Source: Proteus vulgaris (lineage in GTDB: Bacteria > Pseudomonadota > Gammaproteobacteria > Enterobacterales > Enterobacteriaceae). Taken from it: a stretch of DNA of 64,000 nt. The notes below the pieces were generated by a model. It was not told the origin of the DNA, did no database searches, and worked only from the letters and a program-made list of their open reading frames with translations. Where the stretch lies: assembly GCF_033708015.1 (NCBI RefSeq), contig NZ_CP137920.1:1054001-1118000 (forward strand), given 5' to 3'. Positions 53,537 through 63,765 of the stretch are shown one piece after another. Every line of letters starts with the position of its first letter. Positions within the stretch are counted from its first letter, which is position 1. Position numbers and translations under genes: made by a program.

Positions 53537-54081
53537 TTGGCTGGTGAGATTATCTGTTTTGCCTGCTCAGCTTGTGTCGCTTTTTGGCGTTCAGCGTTGT
53601 GAACAACCAATAATTTACGCACTAATATTGCTGTCGCTTGTTCACGCATCTCTTGCTTGATAATGTCATTTTCAGCATCTTTCGCTAATGCTTCTAATGG
53701 GTTATCGAAGAATGGGCGTGAGACCTGTGATGAAATTGGGTAAATCGTGCCATCAGGCATAATCACTTGCGCATCAAGCACAAATGTTAACTGACGTTCT
53801 GCTGATTTACCGTCTTGATACACAGAAACGGTCTCTTTACTTTCTGATGAACCGACAATTTTAAGAATAGGGATGTTTGCTGTTGGATTTTCAACAAGTT
53901 GGACACCACTAAGTCTAAGTTGTTGACGCATTACACGAGATAATGGGCCATAAGGGTCACCAGAGCTAAGATAAAGCGTTTTTAATTCTGCTGGAACCTG
54001 AGTTTTACCTTGAAGGTGAAAACCACAGCCAGCGGTGATTAACACCGCTAAACCGAAAAATAGCGAAAGTAGATATCGCAC
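53533..54081 (-). CDS. lptE: LPS-assembly lipoprotein LptE
   Basis: Plugs and supports LptD in moving LPS to the cell surface. Lipobox ITAGC gives Cys19, then GFHLQGKTQVPAELKTLYL. 182 residues against 193 in E. coli, with a shorter C-terminal tail. It follows leuS by 12 bases. Confidence 0.95.
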   Translation of the reverse strand: MRYLLSLFFGLAVLITAGCGFHLQGKTQVPAELKTLYLSSGDPYGPLSRVMRQQLRLSGVQLVENPTANIPILKIVGSSESKETVSVYQDGKSAERQLTFVLDAQVIMPDGTIYPISSQVSRPFFDNPLEALAKDAENDIIKQEMREQATAILVRKLLVVHNAERQKATQAEQAKQIISPAK

Positions 54082-54093
54082 TAGGCCTCCTTA

Positions 54094-56676
54094 TCAGCCA
54101 ACAACGATGTTCAGTAGTTTTCCTGGAACATAGATGACCTTACGAATAGTCACATCTTCCAAGTATTTAGCAACACTGTACTCTTTTGTCGCCATTTCCT
54201 GAACATATTCTTTTTCTGAATTAGCCGGAACAGTGACTCGACCACGTACTTTACCATTGACTTGAACGATGATCAGTTTGGTGTCATCGATCATTGCTTC
54301 TTCATCAGCAACAGGCCATGGTGCAACATCAACGTCTTCTTTTCCACCTAATGCCTGCCACATAACAAAACAAGCATGAGGGATGATTGGAGAAAGCATA
54401 CGAACAATGGCTTCTAAGGCTTCTTGCATTAAAGCACGATCTTGTTCTGTTTCTTGCGTTGCACGAGTTAACTTATTCATTAACTCCATAATGGCCGCAA
54501 TCGCGGTGTTAAAGGCTAAACGACGACCTAGGTCATCTGATACTTTCGCAATCGTTTTATGTAAGTCGCGACGTAAATCTTTTTGTGCTTCTGTCAGTGC
54601 TGAAAGATCAAGAGGCTGTGTCGCGCCTTTTTGAGTGTGCTCGTGAACTAAACGCCATAAACGACGTAAAAAACGGTTTGCACCTTCAACACTAGATTCC
54701 TGCCATTCCAGCGTTAATTCTGGTGGCGCAGCAAACATCATAAATAAACGAACAGTATCGGCACCATAACGTTCAACCATAGTTTGTGGGTCGATACCGT
54801 TATTTTTAGATTTAGACATTTTGCTCATGCCAGCATAAGTCAGTTCATGGCCTTCACTGTCAGTGGCTTTTATGATGCGGTTTTTCTCATCACGTTCAAC
54901 AATAGCTTCAGCAGGAGATACCCAATGACGAGCACCATCTTCACCGGTGTAATAGAACGCATCTGCTAATACCATGCCTTGGCACAGTAAGCGTTTAGCA
55001 GGTTCATCCGAGTTTACTAAACCAGCATCACGCATCAGTTTATGGAAAAAGCGGAAATACATTAAGTGCATGATGGCGTGTTCAATACCACCAATATACC
55101 AGTCAACGGGTAACCAATAGTTAGCAGCTTTCGGATCTAACATGCCTTTATCGTAATCAGGGCAGGTATAACGAGCATAATACCAAGAAGATTCCATAAA
55201 GGTGTCAAAAGTATCTGTTTCGCGCAGCGCAGGCTGACCATTGATAGTGGTTTTTGCCCACTCAGGATCGGCTTTGATTGGGCTGGTGATCCCGTCCATT
55301 TTCACATCTTCTGGCAGGATAACAGGCAATTGATCTTCAGGAACAGGAACAACAGTGCCGTCTTCTAAGGTAGCCATTGGAATTGGCGCACCCCAGTAAC
55401 GTTGACGAGAAACACCCCAGTCACGTAAACGGTAGTTAACTTTGCGTTCACCAATACCCATTTGTGCCAGTTTATCTGCAATAGCATTAAAGCCAGCTTG
55501 GTTATCTAAACCAGAGAATTCACCAGAGTTGATCAGGCTATTTTTCTCGGTTAATGCACCTTCAGATAAGTCAGGTTGATTACCTTCAGCATCAGCAATA
55601 ACGGCTTTAATAGGTAAGTTATATTTGGTTGCGAATTCCCAGTCACGTTCATCATGACCTGGTACTGCCATGACAGCTCCTGTGCCGTATTCCATTAATA
55701 CAAAGTTAGCAACCCAAATAGCGATTTTCTCTTTTGTTAATGGATGAATAGCATAAAGACCTGTTGCAATCCCTTTTTTCTCCATTGTTGCCATATCGGC
55801 TTCTGCCATCTTCATGTTGCGGCATTCATCAATGAAGTGTTGAACTTCAGGATTATTTTGAGCTGCTTTTTGCGCTAATGGGTGACCTGCTGCAACGGCA
55901 ACATAAGTGACACCCATAAAGGTATCAGGACGCGTTGTATAGACGGTCATAGTGTCGTCGCTGTCAGCTACATCAAATTTAATTTCGACACCTTCTGAGC
56001 GACCAATCCAGTTACGTTGCATGGTCTTAACTTGTTCAGGCCACTCGTCTAACGTATCTAAATCGTTTAACAGCTCTTCTGCATATTCAGTAATTTTGAT
56101 AAACCACTGTGGAATTTCTTTACGCTCAACAGGGGTATCACAGCGCCAGCAACAGCCATCGATAACTTGTTCGTTGGCTAAAACAGTTAAGTCGTGTGGG
56201 CACCAGTTAACGGCAGAGGTTTTTTTATAAACTAAGCCTTTTTCATATAACTTAGTGAAGAACCACTGCTCCCAGCGATAATATTCAGGTGTACAGGTAG
56301 TGACTTCACGATCCCAATCGTAACCAAAACCCAGTTTTTTTAACTGGTTTTTCATATAATTGATATTTTCGTAAGTCCATGGTGCTGGGGCTGTGTTATT
56401 TTTTACTGCGGCACCTTCTGCGGGTAAACCAAATGCATCCCAACCGATAGGCTGTAAGACGTTTTTACCTAGCATACGTTGATAACGGGAAATCACGTCA
56501 CCAATGGTGTAGTTACGGACGTGTCCCATGTGTAGTCGGCCAGAAGGATAAGGTAGCATTGACAGGCAGTAATATTTTTCTTTGTTATTATCTTCTGTCA
56601 CTTTAAATGTATTGTTCTTTTCCCAGTGTTCCTGGATAGTTTGCTCTATATCTTCGGGACGATATTGTTCTTGCAT
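54094..56676 (-). CDS. leuS: Leucyl-tRNA synthetase LeuS
   Basis: Charges tRNA-Leu. 860 residues, as in E. coli. HIGH-type HMGH (49-52 in [11 protein letters not shown]), KMSKSKNNG (about 620), the CP1 editing domain (about 225-420; [26 protein letters not shown]), zinc-site Cys ([20 protein letters not shown]). First of leuS-lptE-holA-nadD. Confidence 0.98.
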   Translation of the reverse strand: MQEQYRPEDIEQTIQEHWEKNNTFKVTEDNNKEKYYCLSMLPYPSGRLHMGHVRNYTIGDVISRYQRMLGKNVLQPIGWDAFGLPAEGAAVKNNTAPAPWTYENINYMKNQLKKLGFGYDWDREVTTCTPEYYRWEQWFFTKLYEKGLVYKKTSAVNWCPHDLTVLANEQVIDGCCWRCDTPVERKEIPQWFIKITEYAEELLNDLDTLDEWPEQVKTMQRNWIGRSEGVEIKFDVADSDDTMTVYTTRPDTFMGVTYVAVAAGHPLAQKAAQNNPEVQHFIDECRNMKMAEADMATMEKKGIATGLYAIHPLTKEKIAIWVANFVLMEYGTGAVMAVPGHDERDWEFATKYNLPIKAVIADAEGNQPDLSEGALTEKNSLINSGEFSGLDNQAGFNAIADKLAQMGIGERKVNYRLRDWGVSRQRYWGAPIPMATLEDGTVVPVPEDQLPVILPEDVKMDGITSPIKADPEWAKTTINGQPALRETDTFDTFMESSWYYARYTCPDYDKGMLDPKAANYWLPVDWYIGGIEHAIMHLMYFRFFHKLMRDAGLVNSDEPAKRLLCQGMVLADAFYYTGEDGARHWVSPAEAIVERDEKNRIIKATDSEGHELTYAGMSKMSKSKNNGIDPQTMVERYGADTVRLFMMFAAPPELTLEWQESSVEGANRFLRRLWRLVHEHTQKGATQPLDLSALTEAQKDLRRDLHKTIAKVSDDLGRRLAFNTAIAAIMELMNKLTRATQETEQDRALMQEALEAIVRMLSPIIPHACFVMWQALGGKEDVDVAPWPVADEEAMIDDTKLIIVQVNGKVRGRVTVPANSEKEYVQEMATKEYSVAKYLEDVTIRKVIYVPGKLLNIVVG

Positions 56677-57002
56677 GGCACCGATAATCCTATGGTGAAT
56701 TAATGGCTACCGGAGGGTAACCGCTATTATGAAATTAAGACTTGCATAGCATAGCTGATTTTGTCTAATAGCCACAACTATTGATCTCAATGAAAGTCAC
56801 TGTTTGCATAACTTTTTCAAGACAATGAAGAGATATCTTGGAAAGCGTTAAAACAAAAAGACAATAAATGCGTATTTTCTCAAAAAATAATAGTGATATT
56901 GCGAGAAAATAAAATTACTTGATATTTAATTGCGATATTAATCGAAATTATTATTTGGGGCTAGCGTGCTAAAAAAGCACGCTAGCAGAGGAGATGTGAG
57001 GA
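56677..57002. other. leuS-gltL intergenic
   Basis: About 326 A/T-rich bases with the leuS promoter and a strong stem-loop after gltL (56960-56986). No gene supported. Confidence 0.6.
56960..56986 (-). terminator. Stem-loop after gltL (terminator without strong U-run)
   Basis: GCTAGCGTGCT and AGCACGCTAGC form a perfect 11-bp stem over five A. On the minus strand the stem is followed by CCCCAAATAATAATTT, which lacks a good U-run, so it may act as an RNA stabiliser as much as a terminator. Confidence 0.6.
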
Positions 57003-57728
57003 TTAATGCAGAATTTTAGCGAGGAAGTCTTTTGCTCGCGCTGATTTTGGATTATCAAAAAAGTCATTTTTAGGTCTATCTTCCACAATTCGACCTTCAT
57101 CCATAAAAATAATACGGTCAGCAACTTTTTTCGCAAAACCCATCTCATGGGTTACTACCATCATCGTCATACCTTCATTTGCAAGCTCTACCATGACATC
57201 AAGCACTTCATTAATCATTTCAGGATCAAGTGCTGATGTCGGTTCATCAAATAACATTGCAATTGGATCCATACATAATGCGCGAGCAATGGCAACACGT
57301 TGTTGTTGACCACCAGAAAGCTGAGTTGGATATTTATTAGCATGACTGGCTAATCCCACTCGCTCTAATAGCTTTAATCCTTTCTCTTTTGCAGCCTCTT
57401 TTTCTCTATTAAGCACTTTAACTTGTGCCAGTGTCAGGTTTTCAATAATAGAGAGGTGAGGGAAAAGTTCAAAATGTTGGAATACCATACCTACTTTTGC
57501 GCGTAATTTAGCAAGATCAGTATGTTTGTCATTGACTTTTATTTCATTAACAAGGATTTCGCCTTGTTGTATAGGCTCTAAGCCATTCACTGTTTTGATC
57601 AGTGTGGATTTACCCGATCCAGAAGGTCCACAGACAACAACAACTTCCCCCTTTTTAACTTCAGTGGAACATTCAGTCAGTACTTGAAACTGACCATACC
57701 ATTTGGATACGTTTTTTAGGGAAATCAT
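57003..57728 (-). CDS. gltL: Glutamate/aspartate ABC transporter ATPase GltL
   Basis: 241 residues (E. coli 241). Walker [15 protein letters not shown], signature [15 protein letters not shown], Walker [16 protein letters not shown] and H-loop VVTHEMGF are complete. Starts on the base after the gltK stop. Confidence 0.96.
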   Translation of the reverse strand: MISLKNVSKWYGQFQVLTECSTEVKKGEVVVVCGPSGSGKSTLIKTVNGLEPIQQGEILVNEIKVNDKHTDLAKLRAKVGMVFQHFELFPHLSIIENLTLAQVKVLNREKEAAKEKGLKLLERVGLASHANKYPTQLSGGQQQRVAIARALCMDPIAMLFDEPTSALDPEMINEVLDVMVELANEGMTMMVVTHEMGFAKKVADRIIFMDEGRIVEDRPKNDFFDNPKSARAKDFLAKILH

Positions 57729-58403
57729 CTAAGTAGTCCTTTTTTTAAGAAAGTTCACTAACATTGAAGCTGCGAAACTAATGACAAAATAAACAAAACC
57801 AGCAAAGAGGATCATCTCAACTTGTGTACCATCTCGTTCGCCAATATTTGCCGCTGTTCTGAAAAAGTCAGTAAGACTTAAAACGTAAACTAAGGATGTA
57901 TCTTGAAATAATACAATTCCTTGAGTTAGTAAAAGCGGGATCATGGCTCTAAAGGCTTGAGGTAGGATCACTAAACGCATTGTTTGTGATTTAGTCATAC
58001 CTAACGCGAGTGAGGCTGAAAATTGCCCTTTGCTAACACTTTGAATACCTGCTCTTATAATTTCAGAGTAATAGGCTGCTTCAAATAAAGAGAACGCTAT
58101 CATTGCTGAAATTAAACGGATATCACTTTTCGGTGAAAGCCCTAGAACATTTTGTAATATGTTAGGCACAATTAAATAAAACCACAGCAATACCATGACT
58201 AATGGGATAGAACGGAAGGTATTAACATAAGCAGCTGCAAACCAGCTAATAGGTTTAAAGGTAGATAGGCGCATAACGGCAAGCACCGTTCCCCATAAAA
58301 TACCAACCACAATAGCGGTGATAGTAATTTTTAGTGTGATAGCCATTCCATCGACTAAGAAGGGTAGGCTTGGAACAACAGAACTCCAGTCAAATTCGTA
58401 CAT
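57729..58403 (-). CDS. gltK: Glutamate/aspartate ABC transporter permease GltK
   Basis: 224 residues (E. coli 224), about five membrane segments with the EAA-type loop ([23 protein letters not shown]). Overlaps gltJ by one base. Confidence 0.95.
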   Translation of the reverse strand: MYEFDWSSVVPSLPFLVDGMAITLKITITAIVVGILWGTVLAVMRLSTFKPISWFAAAYVNTFRSIPLVMVLLWFYLIVPNILQNVLGLSPKSDIRLISAMIAFSLFEAAYYSEIIRAGIQSVSKGQFSASLALGMTKSQTMRLVILPQAFRAMIPLLLTQGIVLFQDTSLVYVLSLTDFFRTAANIGERDGTQVEMILFAGFVYFVISFAASMLVNFLKKRTT

Positions 58404-59143
58404 TATTGACCTCCTGTTGTGCCAGGTAAACGAACGCGTTTTTCAAGCCAATGCATTATTAACATAATGATGACGTTGATAAATACATAGGCCAGTGTGA
58501 TTGCTGTGAATGACTCATACGCTTTTGCTGAATAGTCGAGAAGCTTATTCGCTTGAGCTGCCATATCAATAAGTCCGATAGTAGAGGCAATCGCTGAGTT
58601 TTTCACGAGATTGAGCATTTCGGAGGTCATTGGCGGAATAATGACTCGGTATGCATTGGGTAATAAAACATAACGATAAGTTTGAGGTAAAGTTAAGCCC
58701 AGCGCTAAGCCTGCGGCTTTTTGACCACGGGGTAATGAGTTTATTGCAGCTCTAACTTGTTCACACATACGCGCGGCGGTAAATAAACCTAAGCAGAGTG
58801 CTGATGAGACAAAAAATTGCACATTTGGCGCTAAGTCCATTTTAAACCAGTCGCCAATAGATTGAGGTAATAATTCAGGAATAACGAGATACCACGTAAA
58901 GAATTGAACAATCAGTGGCACGTTACGGAATAACTCAACATAAACAGTGCCTAAGCTTGAGAGCCAGCGATTAGGTACAGTACGTAAAATTCCGAATAAA
59001 GAACCGACAAGAAAGGCAATAACCCAAGCGCATAAAGATAAGGCGATAGTGACTTGGAAGCCAGAAATCAGCCATCCTAAGTATGTGGTGTTTCCGAAAG
59101 GGGCTTCTTGGAAGAATATCCCCCAATCCCAATCAATCGACAT
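58403..59143 (-). CDS. gltJ: Glutamate/aspartate ABC transporter permease GltJ
   Basis: 246 residues (E. coli 246). Amino-acid permease of the HisMQ type with the loop [20 protein letters not shown] and [13 protein letters not shown]. 117 bases separate it from gltI, with a hairpin in between. Confidence 0.95.
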   Translation of the reverse strand: MSIDWDWGIFFQEAPFGNTTYLGWLISGFQVTIALSLCAWVIAFLVGSLFGILRTVPNRWLSSLGTVYVELFRNVPLIVQFFTWYLVIPELLPQSIGDWFKMDLAPNVQFFVSSALCLGLFTAARMCEQVRAAINSLPRGQKAAGLALGLTLPQTYRYVLLPNAYRVIIPPMTSEMLNLVKNSAIASTIGLIDMAAQANKLLDYSAKAYESFTAITLAYVFINVIIMLIMHWLEKRVRLPGTTGGQ

Positions 59144-59160
59144 GATTTCACCTCCGGTGA

Positions 59161-59190
59161 AAAAAGAGGGGCAGGGAACGGCTGCCCCAA
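59161..59190 (-). terminator. Attenuating terminator between gltI and gltJ
   Basis: GGGGCAG (59169-59175) and CTGCCCC (59183-59189) form a GC-rich stem; on the minus strand the stem is followed by TCTTTTTT. Placed after the binding-protein gene, it should let most transcripts stop, giving more GltI than permease. Confidence 0.82.
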
Positions 59191-59260
59191 ACTTTACTGA
59201 TCTGTCTGTCCAACAGATACTTTATAATTATTTATTTTTGCATCAACTTGTTATGTGCTT

Positions 59261-60154
59261 TTAATTCAATGCCTTATCATTTGGTGATGCAAATAATGCT
59301 TTCATTTCATCAGAGATGGTGAATTCTAAGTTAAGATTTTTAGGTGGGATGGGGGCATTAAACCAGCGATTAAATGATTTTTCCGCTTCACCTGTTTTTT
59401 GTGCTTTAGCGATAGTTTCATCAATTAACGCTTTGAATTGAGCGTCATCTTTACGCAACATACAACCATAAGCTTCTTCAGATTGTGGGGTTCCTACAAT
59501 TTCCCACTCACCCGGTTTTTTCGCTTTAGCGCGTTCACCAGCTAATAATGCGTCATCCATCATAAAGGCAACAGCACGGCCTGATTCAAGTGTTCGGAAT
59601 GAGTCGCCATGATCTTTTGCGCTGATAATGCGCATATTCATTTTTTTCTCATCATTTAATTTGTTGAGTAACATTTCAGATGTTGTACCTGATGTTACGA
59701 CAACATTTTTACCAGACAGGTCGGCAAAATCTTTAATTCCACTGTCTTTTTTCGTCAGTAAACGGGTACCTACAATGAAAATAGTATTAGAGAAGCTCGC
59801 TTGTTGCTGACGAGCTTCATTATTGGTTGTTGAACCGCACTCAAAATCAAATGTGCCATTTTGTAATAATGGAATACGATTCTGAGAAGTAATAGGTATG
59901 AGGCGAACTTGTAAATTTGGTTTGCCTATTTTGTCTTTTACAGCCTGCACAATTAAGTTGGAATAGTCTTGAGAATAGCCAACCACTTTCTGTTGATTAT
60001 CATAGTAAGAGAAAGGAACAGAGGATTCTCTGTGTCCAACAATGATTATATCGTTGTCATTGATTTTTTTTAAGGTTCCAGTGAGTTCTTCTGCCTGCAC
60101 AGCGGCAGCAGCCCCTAAGATCATTAATGATAATGCTAGTTTACGCATGCGCAT
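59261..60154 (-). CDS. gltI: Glutamate/aspartate periplasmic binding protein GltI
   Basis: 297 residues from the ATG at 60154, which has a good AGGAG site; the open frame extends to 60250 but this would add 32 unlikely residues. A signal peptide ends near VQAEE. GHRESSVPFSYYDNQQKVVG, SQDYSNLIV, TSGTTSEMLLNKLN and C-terminal PPKNLNLEF follow the E. coli sequence closely (302 residues there). A Cys pair (FECGS and YGCML) forms the family disulfide. Confidence 0.95.
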   Translation of the reverse strand: MRMRKLALSLMILGAAAAVQAEELTGTLKKINDNDIIIVGHRESSVPFSYYDNQQKVVGYSQDYSNLIVQAVKDKIGKPNLQVRLIPITSQNRIPLLQNGTFDFECGSTTNNEARQQQASFSNTIFIVGTRLLTKKDSGIKDFADLSGKNVVVTSGTTSEMLLNKLNDEKKMNMRIISAKDHGDSFRTLESGRAVAFMMDDALLAGERAKAKKPGEWEIVGTPQSEEAYGCMLRKDDAQFKALIDETIAKAQKTGEAEKSFNRWFNAPIPPKNLNLEFTISDEMKALFASPNDKALN

Positions 60155-60520
60155 AATAACTCCTGTCGTGGTGATAAGTGATATTTGTGTTTTTGCTTTA
60201 TGTTGCTTTTTTGTTTTAATTTGTTTTGGTAATGTTAATAAATAGAACAAATAACATACTGTTGGGAAGTGTAATTTGTGAAATACGAGAGGTATCTCTC
60301 AATAAAAGAATCAAATCAAATATAGTTGATTATTTTTTTGGAAGTTGTTTTCAATATTTAAAAGAATTGTAGTAGAAACCTCATAAAAAGAAAGGTTAAA
60401 GATGAGAATTTGAGATAAGGCGAAAAATAAACTAAGTAGGGATTTGTAAAGTTTGTCTTAAGGAGTTGTTTGTCTGTGGATTACCGCTAAGATAACGGGT
60501 CATATTGATGAGGAACATCT
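60155..60520. other. Divergent gltI/scsA upstream region
   Basis: About 366 bases without a gene. It must drive gltIJKL and the scs operon. A lone GTAAA half-site (60446-60450) resembles part of a CpxR box but no second half is at proper spacing. No copper-regulator site was recognised. Confidence 0.5.
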
Positions 60521-60910
60521 ATGAGTAATTGGCGGTCAGGTCGCTGGCTAGTGTTGATAACTGTTTTGCTGATCTTGTGTTGCATTGTTCAGCGTTCATT
60601 GGGTGCTCACATTATTAGTGAGCGCTTAGCAACGGCTGTTGCTCAAACTCAATACCCTCTATCAACATCCACTGCTGATGAAAAGAGCGGAACCGAGCAT
60701 ATTTATTCGTTGTCTACCTGTGAGTTAAGCGCCAAATCATTATTATCGGTTCCTCCTCTAACAATAGAGCCATTTTTCCATTCATGGGCTGTATTGCTAT
60801 TGTTAAGCATGGCTGCTATCTATGTTTCGCGTCAGCGGAATCAGAAAAAACATCATCATCCACCTCCCCCAATCAGACTTCACCTTCATTATTGTATTTT
60901 GAGGGATTAG
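60521..60910 (+). CDS. scsA: ScsA-like membrane protein
   Basis: 129 residues, first gene of the suppressor-of-copper-sensitivity locus. One membrane segment near the N-terminus (about 9-28), a periplasmic stretch with one Cys (STCELSAKS), and a second segment (about 86-103) before a tail KKHHHPPPPIRLHLHYC rich in His and Pro. ScsA function is unknown; the His tail could bind metal. Start ATG follows GAGGAAC at a good distance. Confidence 0.8.
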   Translation: MSNWRSGRWLVLITVLLILCCIVQRSLGAHIISERLATAVAQTQYPLSTSTADEKSGTEHIYSLSTCELSAKSLLSVPPLTIEPFFHSWAVLLLLSMAAIYVSRQRNQKKHHHPPPPIRLHLHYCILRD

Positions 60911-60994
60911 AAATTTCCTTTTAGCTAAAAGATTGCACGTCTATTTTGGACGAGGCTCTATGTGTAGCGTTGTAGGAATTTTTAGGGAGTTGTT

Positions 60995-63034
60995 ATGTTT
61001 CGTTCTTTTATTATGGCGTTGATATTAACGCTATTTACTTTATCTACTTCTCAAGCCGCTGATACAGGCTGGTTAACCACGCCTGATAATTCTCATGCAA
61101 AAGTTAGGGCGATAGCACAAAAATCCCCAGCCGGTGACGTGAAAGTTTTACTCGAAGTACAGCTTGAGTCTGGATGGAAAACGTATTGGCGTTCTCCAGG
61201 AGAAGGTGGGGTTGCTCCTGAAATTAATTGGTCGCAAGATGTGGGGGCAATGACTTGGCATTGGCCTTCGCCTTCAGCATTTGATGTAGCAGGTATTCAT
61301 ACTCAAGGTTATGATAAACAAGTTGTTTTTCCCATTGAGTTATCAGCTGTTCATACTGATCGTTTAATGGGTGTACTAACTTTATCAACATGCAGTAATG
61401 TCTGTATTCTGACTGACTACACTTTAGATTTAGATCTTACTGAGCCAGTGCCTGCAGATTTTGAATGGCAATATAATCAGGCAATGTCCAAAATTCCTGT
61501 TGGAACAGGATTAATATCATCAGTTTCTTCTGGTTATAACAATAGCCAACTCACTATCTCTTTACAAAAAGAACAAGGTGCTTGGGTTAATCCTAATATA
61601 TATCTTGATCCCCCTGAAGGTATGCTTTACGGCATTCCAAAATTAAATCACCAAGATAAAAACCTATTTGTTACAGTTGATGTGACAGATGATTGGGGCG
61701 ATGCTGCTGGTGATATCTCAGGCAAAATGCTTTCTTTTGTTATTACTGACCAAGACTCTTCTCGTCAAGTTAATGACACAATAGGGCATGGAAAAGGGGA
61801 ACTTACGCCACCGTCTAATTCAGGTATCGGGCTTTGGAGTATTCTTGCTTTTGCACTCTTGGGGGGCTTAATTTTGAATTTGATGCCCTGCGTATTACCC
61901 GTACTTGCGATGAAGATGGGATCAATCTTACATCTTGAAAATCGTGATAAGAAGGTTATTCGCAAACAGTTCTCTGTTTCTGTTTTGGGTATTTTAGTCT
62001 CATTTTGGGCGTTAGCTCTGTTTATGACAGGCTTACGTTATAGCCAAGAAGCTTTAGGATGGGGAATTCAATTCCAAAGCCCTTGGTTTATTGGTTTTAT
62101 GGTATTAGTTACCGCTATTTTTACTGCAAATCTATTTGGATTATTTGAATTGCGATTAAGTAGTAATATGAATACCAAAATGGCAACCGCGGGTGGACAA
62201 GGATATAGCCGACACTTTTGGGAAGGTGCATTTGCAACTTTACTCGCAACACCTTGTTCTGCGCCATTTTTAGGAACCGCAGTGGCTTATGCACTGATTG
62301 CGCCTTTAAATGAACTCTGGCTTATTTTTACCGCTCTAGGGATTGGAATGAGTTTGCCTTGGATTTTGGTCGCCATTTTCCCATCTATCGCCAAAGCACT
62401 ACCTAAACCCGGTAAATGGATGAATCGCCTAAGAGTGGTTTTAGGTTTTATGATGTTGTTATCCAGTATTTGGTTAATTACATTACTTATTCCACATTTA
62501 GGAATGCCAATCGTTATGGCTATTTTTGGTGTGATTGCTTTGCTTTTATTGTTAGCAATTGCACGGCATTATGGCAAAAAAACGGTATTTATTTCGGCTA
62601 TTATTGCCCTCTTTTTAGCGGGAAGTACCTATCTATTTGTGGAACAACCCGCAAGCCAAACACTTGCAGGTCAAGATTCGATAGATTGGCAGCCTTTATC
62701 AGAAGAAGCGATACACCAAGCATTAGCAGATAATAAACGCGTATTCGTTGATGTCACAGCAGATTGGTGTGTAACCTGCAAAGCAAATAAATACAATGTA
62801 TTATTGCGAGATGAGATCCAGGCAGCACTTTCAGCGCCAGATGTTGTCGCATTAAGAGGAGATTGGACCAAACCCTCTGATAAGATCACTCTGTTTTTAA
62901 AACAACGTGGTCAAGTTGCAGTACCTTTTAATCAAGTTTATGGACCAGGCCATAAAGATGGCGTGGTTTTACCCCCTATTTTAAATAAAGATTCAACATT
63001 GACAGTTCTTTCTGAGGCTAAAGGAGCCCAATAA
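60995..63034 (+). CDS. scsB: ScsB, DsbD-like electron-transfer membrane protein
   Basis: 679 residues; carries reducing power from cytosolic thioredoxin to ScsC. Signal peptide to about SQAAD (21). N-terminal periplasmic domain with Cys133-Cys137 (CSNVC), an eight-helix membrane core with the redox Cys of LMPCVLP and TPCSAPF, and a C-terminal thioredoxin domain with Cys592-Cys595 (WCVTC). Stop and next start overlap as TAATG with scsC. Confidence 0.93.
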   Translation: MFRSFIMALILTLFTLSTSQAADTGWLTTPDNSHAKVRAIAQKSPAGDVKVLLEVQLESGWKTYWRSPGEGGVAPEINWSQDVGAMTWHWPSPSAFDVAGIHTQGYDKQVVFPIELSAVHTDRLMGVLTLSTCSNVCILTDYTLDLDLTEPVPADFEWQYNQAMSKIPVGTGLISSVSSGYNNSQLTISLQKEQGAWVNPNIYLDPPEGMLYGIPKLNHQDKNLFVTVDVTDDWGDAAGDISGKMLSFVITDQDSSRQVNDTIGHGKGELTPPSNSGIGLWSILAFALLGGLILNLMPCVLPVLAMKMGSILHLENRDKKVIRKQFSVSVLGILVSFWALALFMTGLRYSQEALGWGIQFQSPWFIGFMVLVTAIFTANLFGLFELRLSSNMNTKMATAGGQGYSRHFWEGAFATLLATPCSAPFLGTAVAYALIAPLNELWLIFTALGIGMSLPWILVAIFPSIAKALPKPGKWMNRLRVVLGFMMLLSSIWLITLLIPHLGMPIVMAIFGVIALLLLLAIARHYGKKTVFISAIIALFLAGSTYLFVEQPASQTLAGQDSIDWQPLSEEAIHQALADNKRVFVDVTADWCVTCKANKYNVLLRDEIQAALSAPDVVALRGDWTKPSDKITLFLKQRGQVAVPFNQVYGPGHKDGVVLPPILNKDSTLTVLSEAKGAQ

Positions 63035-63765
63035 TGAAAAAAACACTTTCTGCACTGGTTATCTCTTCGTTACTTTTTGGTGCAAATGTGCACGCTGCGG
63101 CATTAAGCGCTGATCAAGAAAAAGAAGTTCGGGCGCTGGTTCGTGATACGTTAATCAAAAATCCAGAAATCTTGGAAGAAGCGATCACTGCATTACAAAC
63201 TCAAAAAGCAGATGAGCAACAAGCTCAATTCCGTACTGCATTAAGTGCAGAGCATGACGCATTATATAACGATGCAGCAAGTCCGCGTATTGGTGCAAAA
63301 GACGCGAAGTTAGTGCTCGTTTCTTTTACTGATTATAACTGCCCTTATTGCAAGCGTTTCGACCCATTATTAGAACAAATCACAAAAGATTATCCTGAAA
63401 TTGCTGTAGTTATTAAACCACTGCCATTTAAAGGCGAAAGTTCTGCAAAAGCGTCTCAAGCTGTTCTTTCAGTTTGGAAAGAAGATCCGAAAGCATTCTT
63501 AGCATTACATCAACGTTTAATGCAGAAGAAAACAATGCTAGATAATGCAAGTATTGATGATGCAATGAAAACAACGAATACAAGCAAAGTGAAATTAACG
63601 GATGAAAGTTTAAAAGTGTTACAAAATAACTTAGATCTGTCTCGTAAGTTAGGTATCCAAGGTACACCAGCAACTATTGTTGGTGATATGGTTATTCCTG
63701 GTGCCGTTGATTACGCTCAGTTAGAGGTAATTGTGAAAGAGCAATTGGCTAAAGTGAAAAAATAA
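63034..63765 (+). CDS. scsC: ScsC, DsbA-like disulfide isomerase/reductase
   Basis: 243 residues. Signal peptide ends about VHA-A (21). The N-terminal helical stalk (about 24-85; ALSADQEKEVRALVRDTLIKNPEILEEAI split here) makes the P. mirabilis protein a trimer with a flexible linker. Thioredoxin fold with Cys103-Pro-Tyr-Cys106 and cis-Pro in QGTPATIVG. Reported to be a disulfide isomerase kept reduced by ScsB. Overlaps scsD by one base (TAATG). Confidence 0.94.
   Translation: MKKTLSALVISSLLFGANVHAAALSADQEKEVRALVRDTLIKNPEILEEAITALQTQKADEQQAQFRTALSAEHDALYNDAASPRIGAKDAKLVLVSFTDYNCPYCKRFDPLLEQITKDYPEIAVVIKPLPFKGESSAKASQAVLSVWKEDPKAFLALHQRLMQKKTMLDNASIDDAMKTTNTSKVKLTDESLKVLQNNLDLSRKLGIQGTPATIVGDMVIPGAVDYAQLEVIVKEQLAKVKK

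Noticed and set aside
60446..60450. CpxR box upstream of scsA
   Set aside because: Only one GTAAA half-site at a usable position; the second half is not recognisable at the needed spacing.
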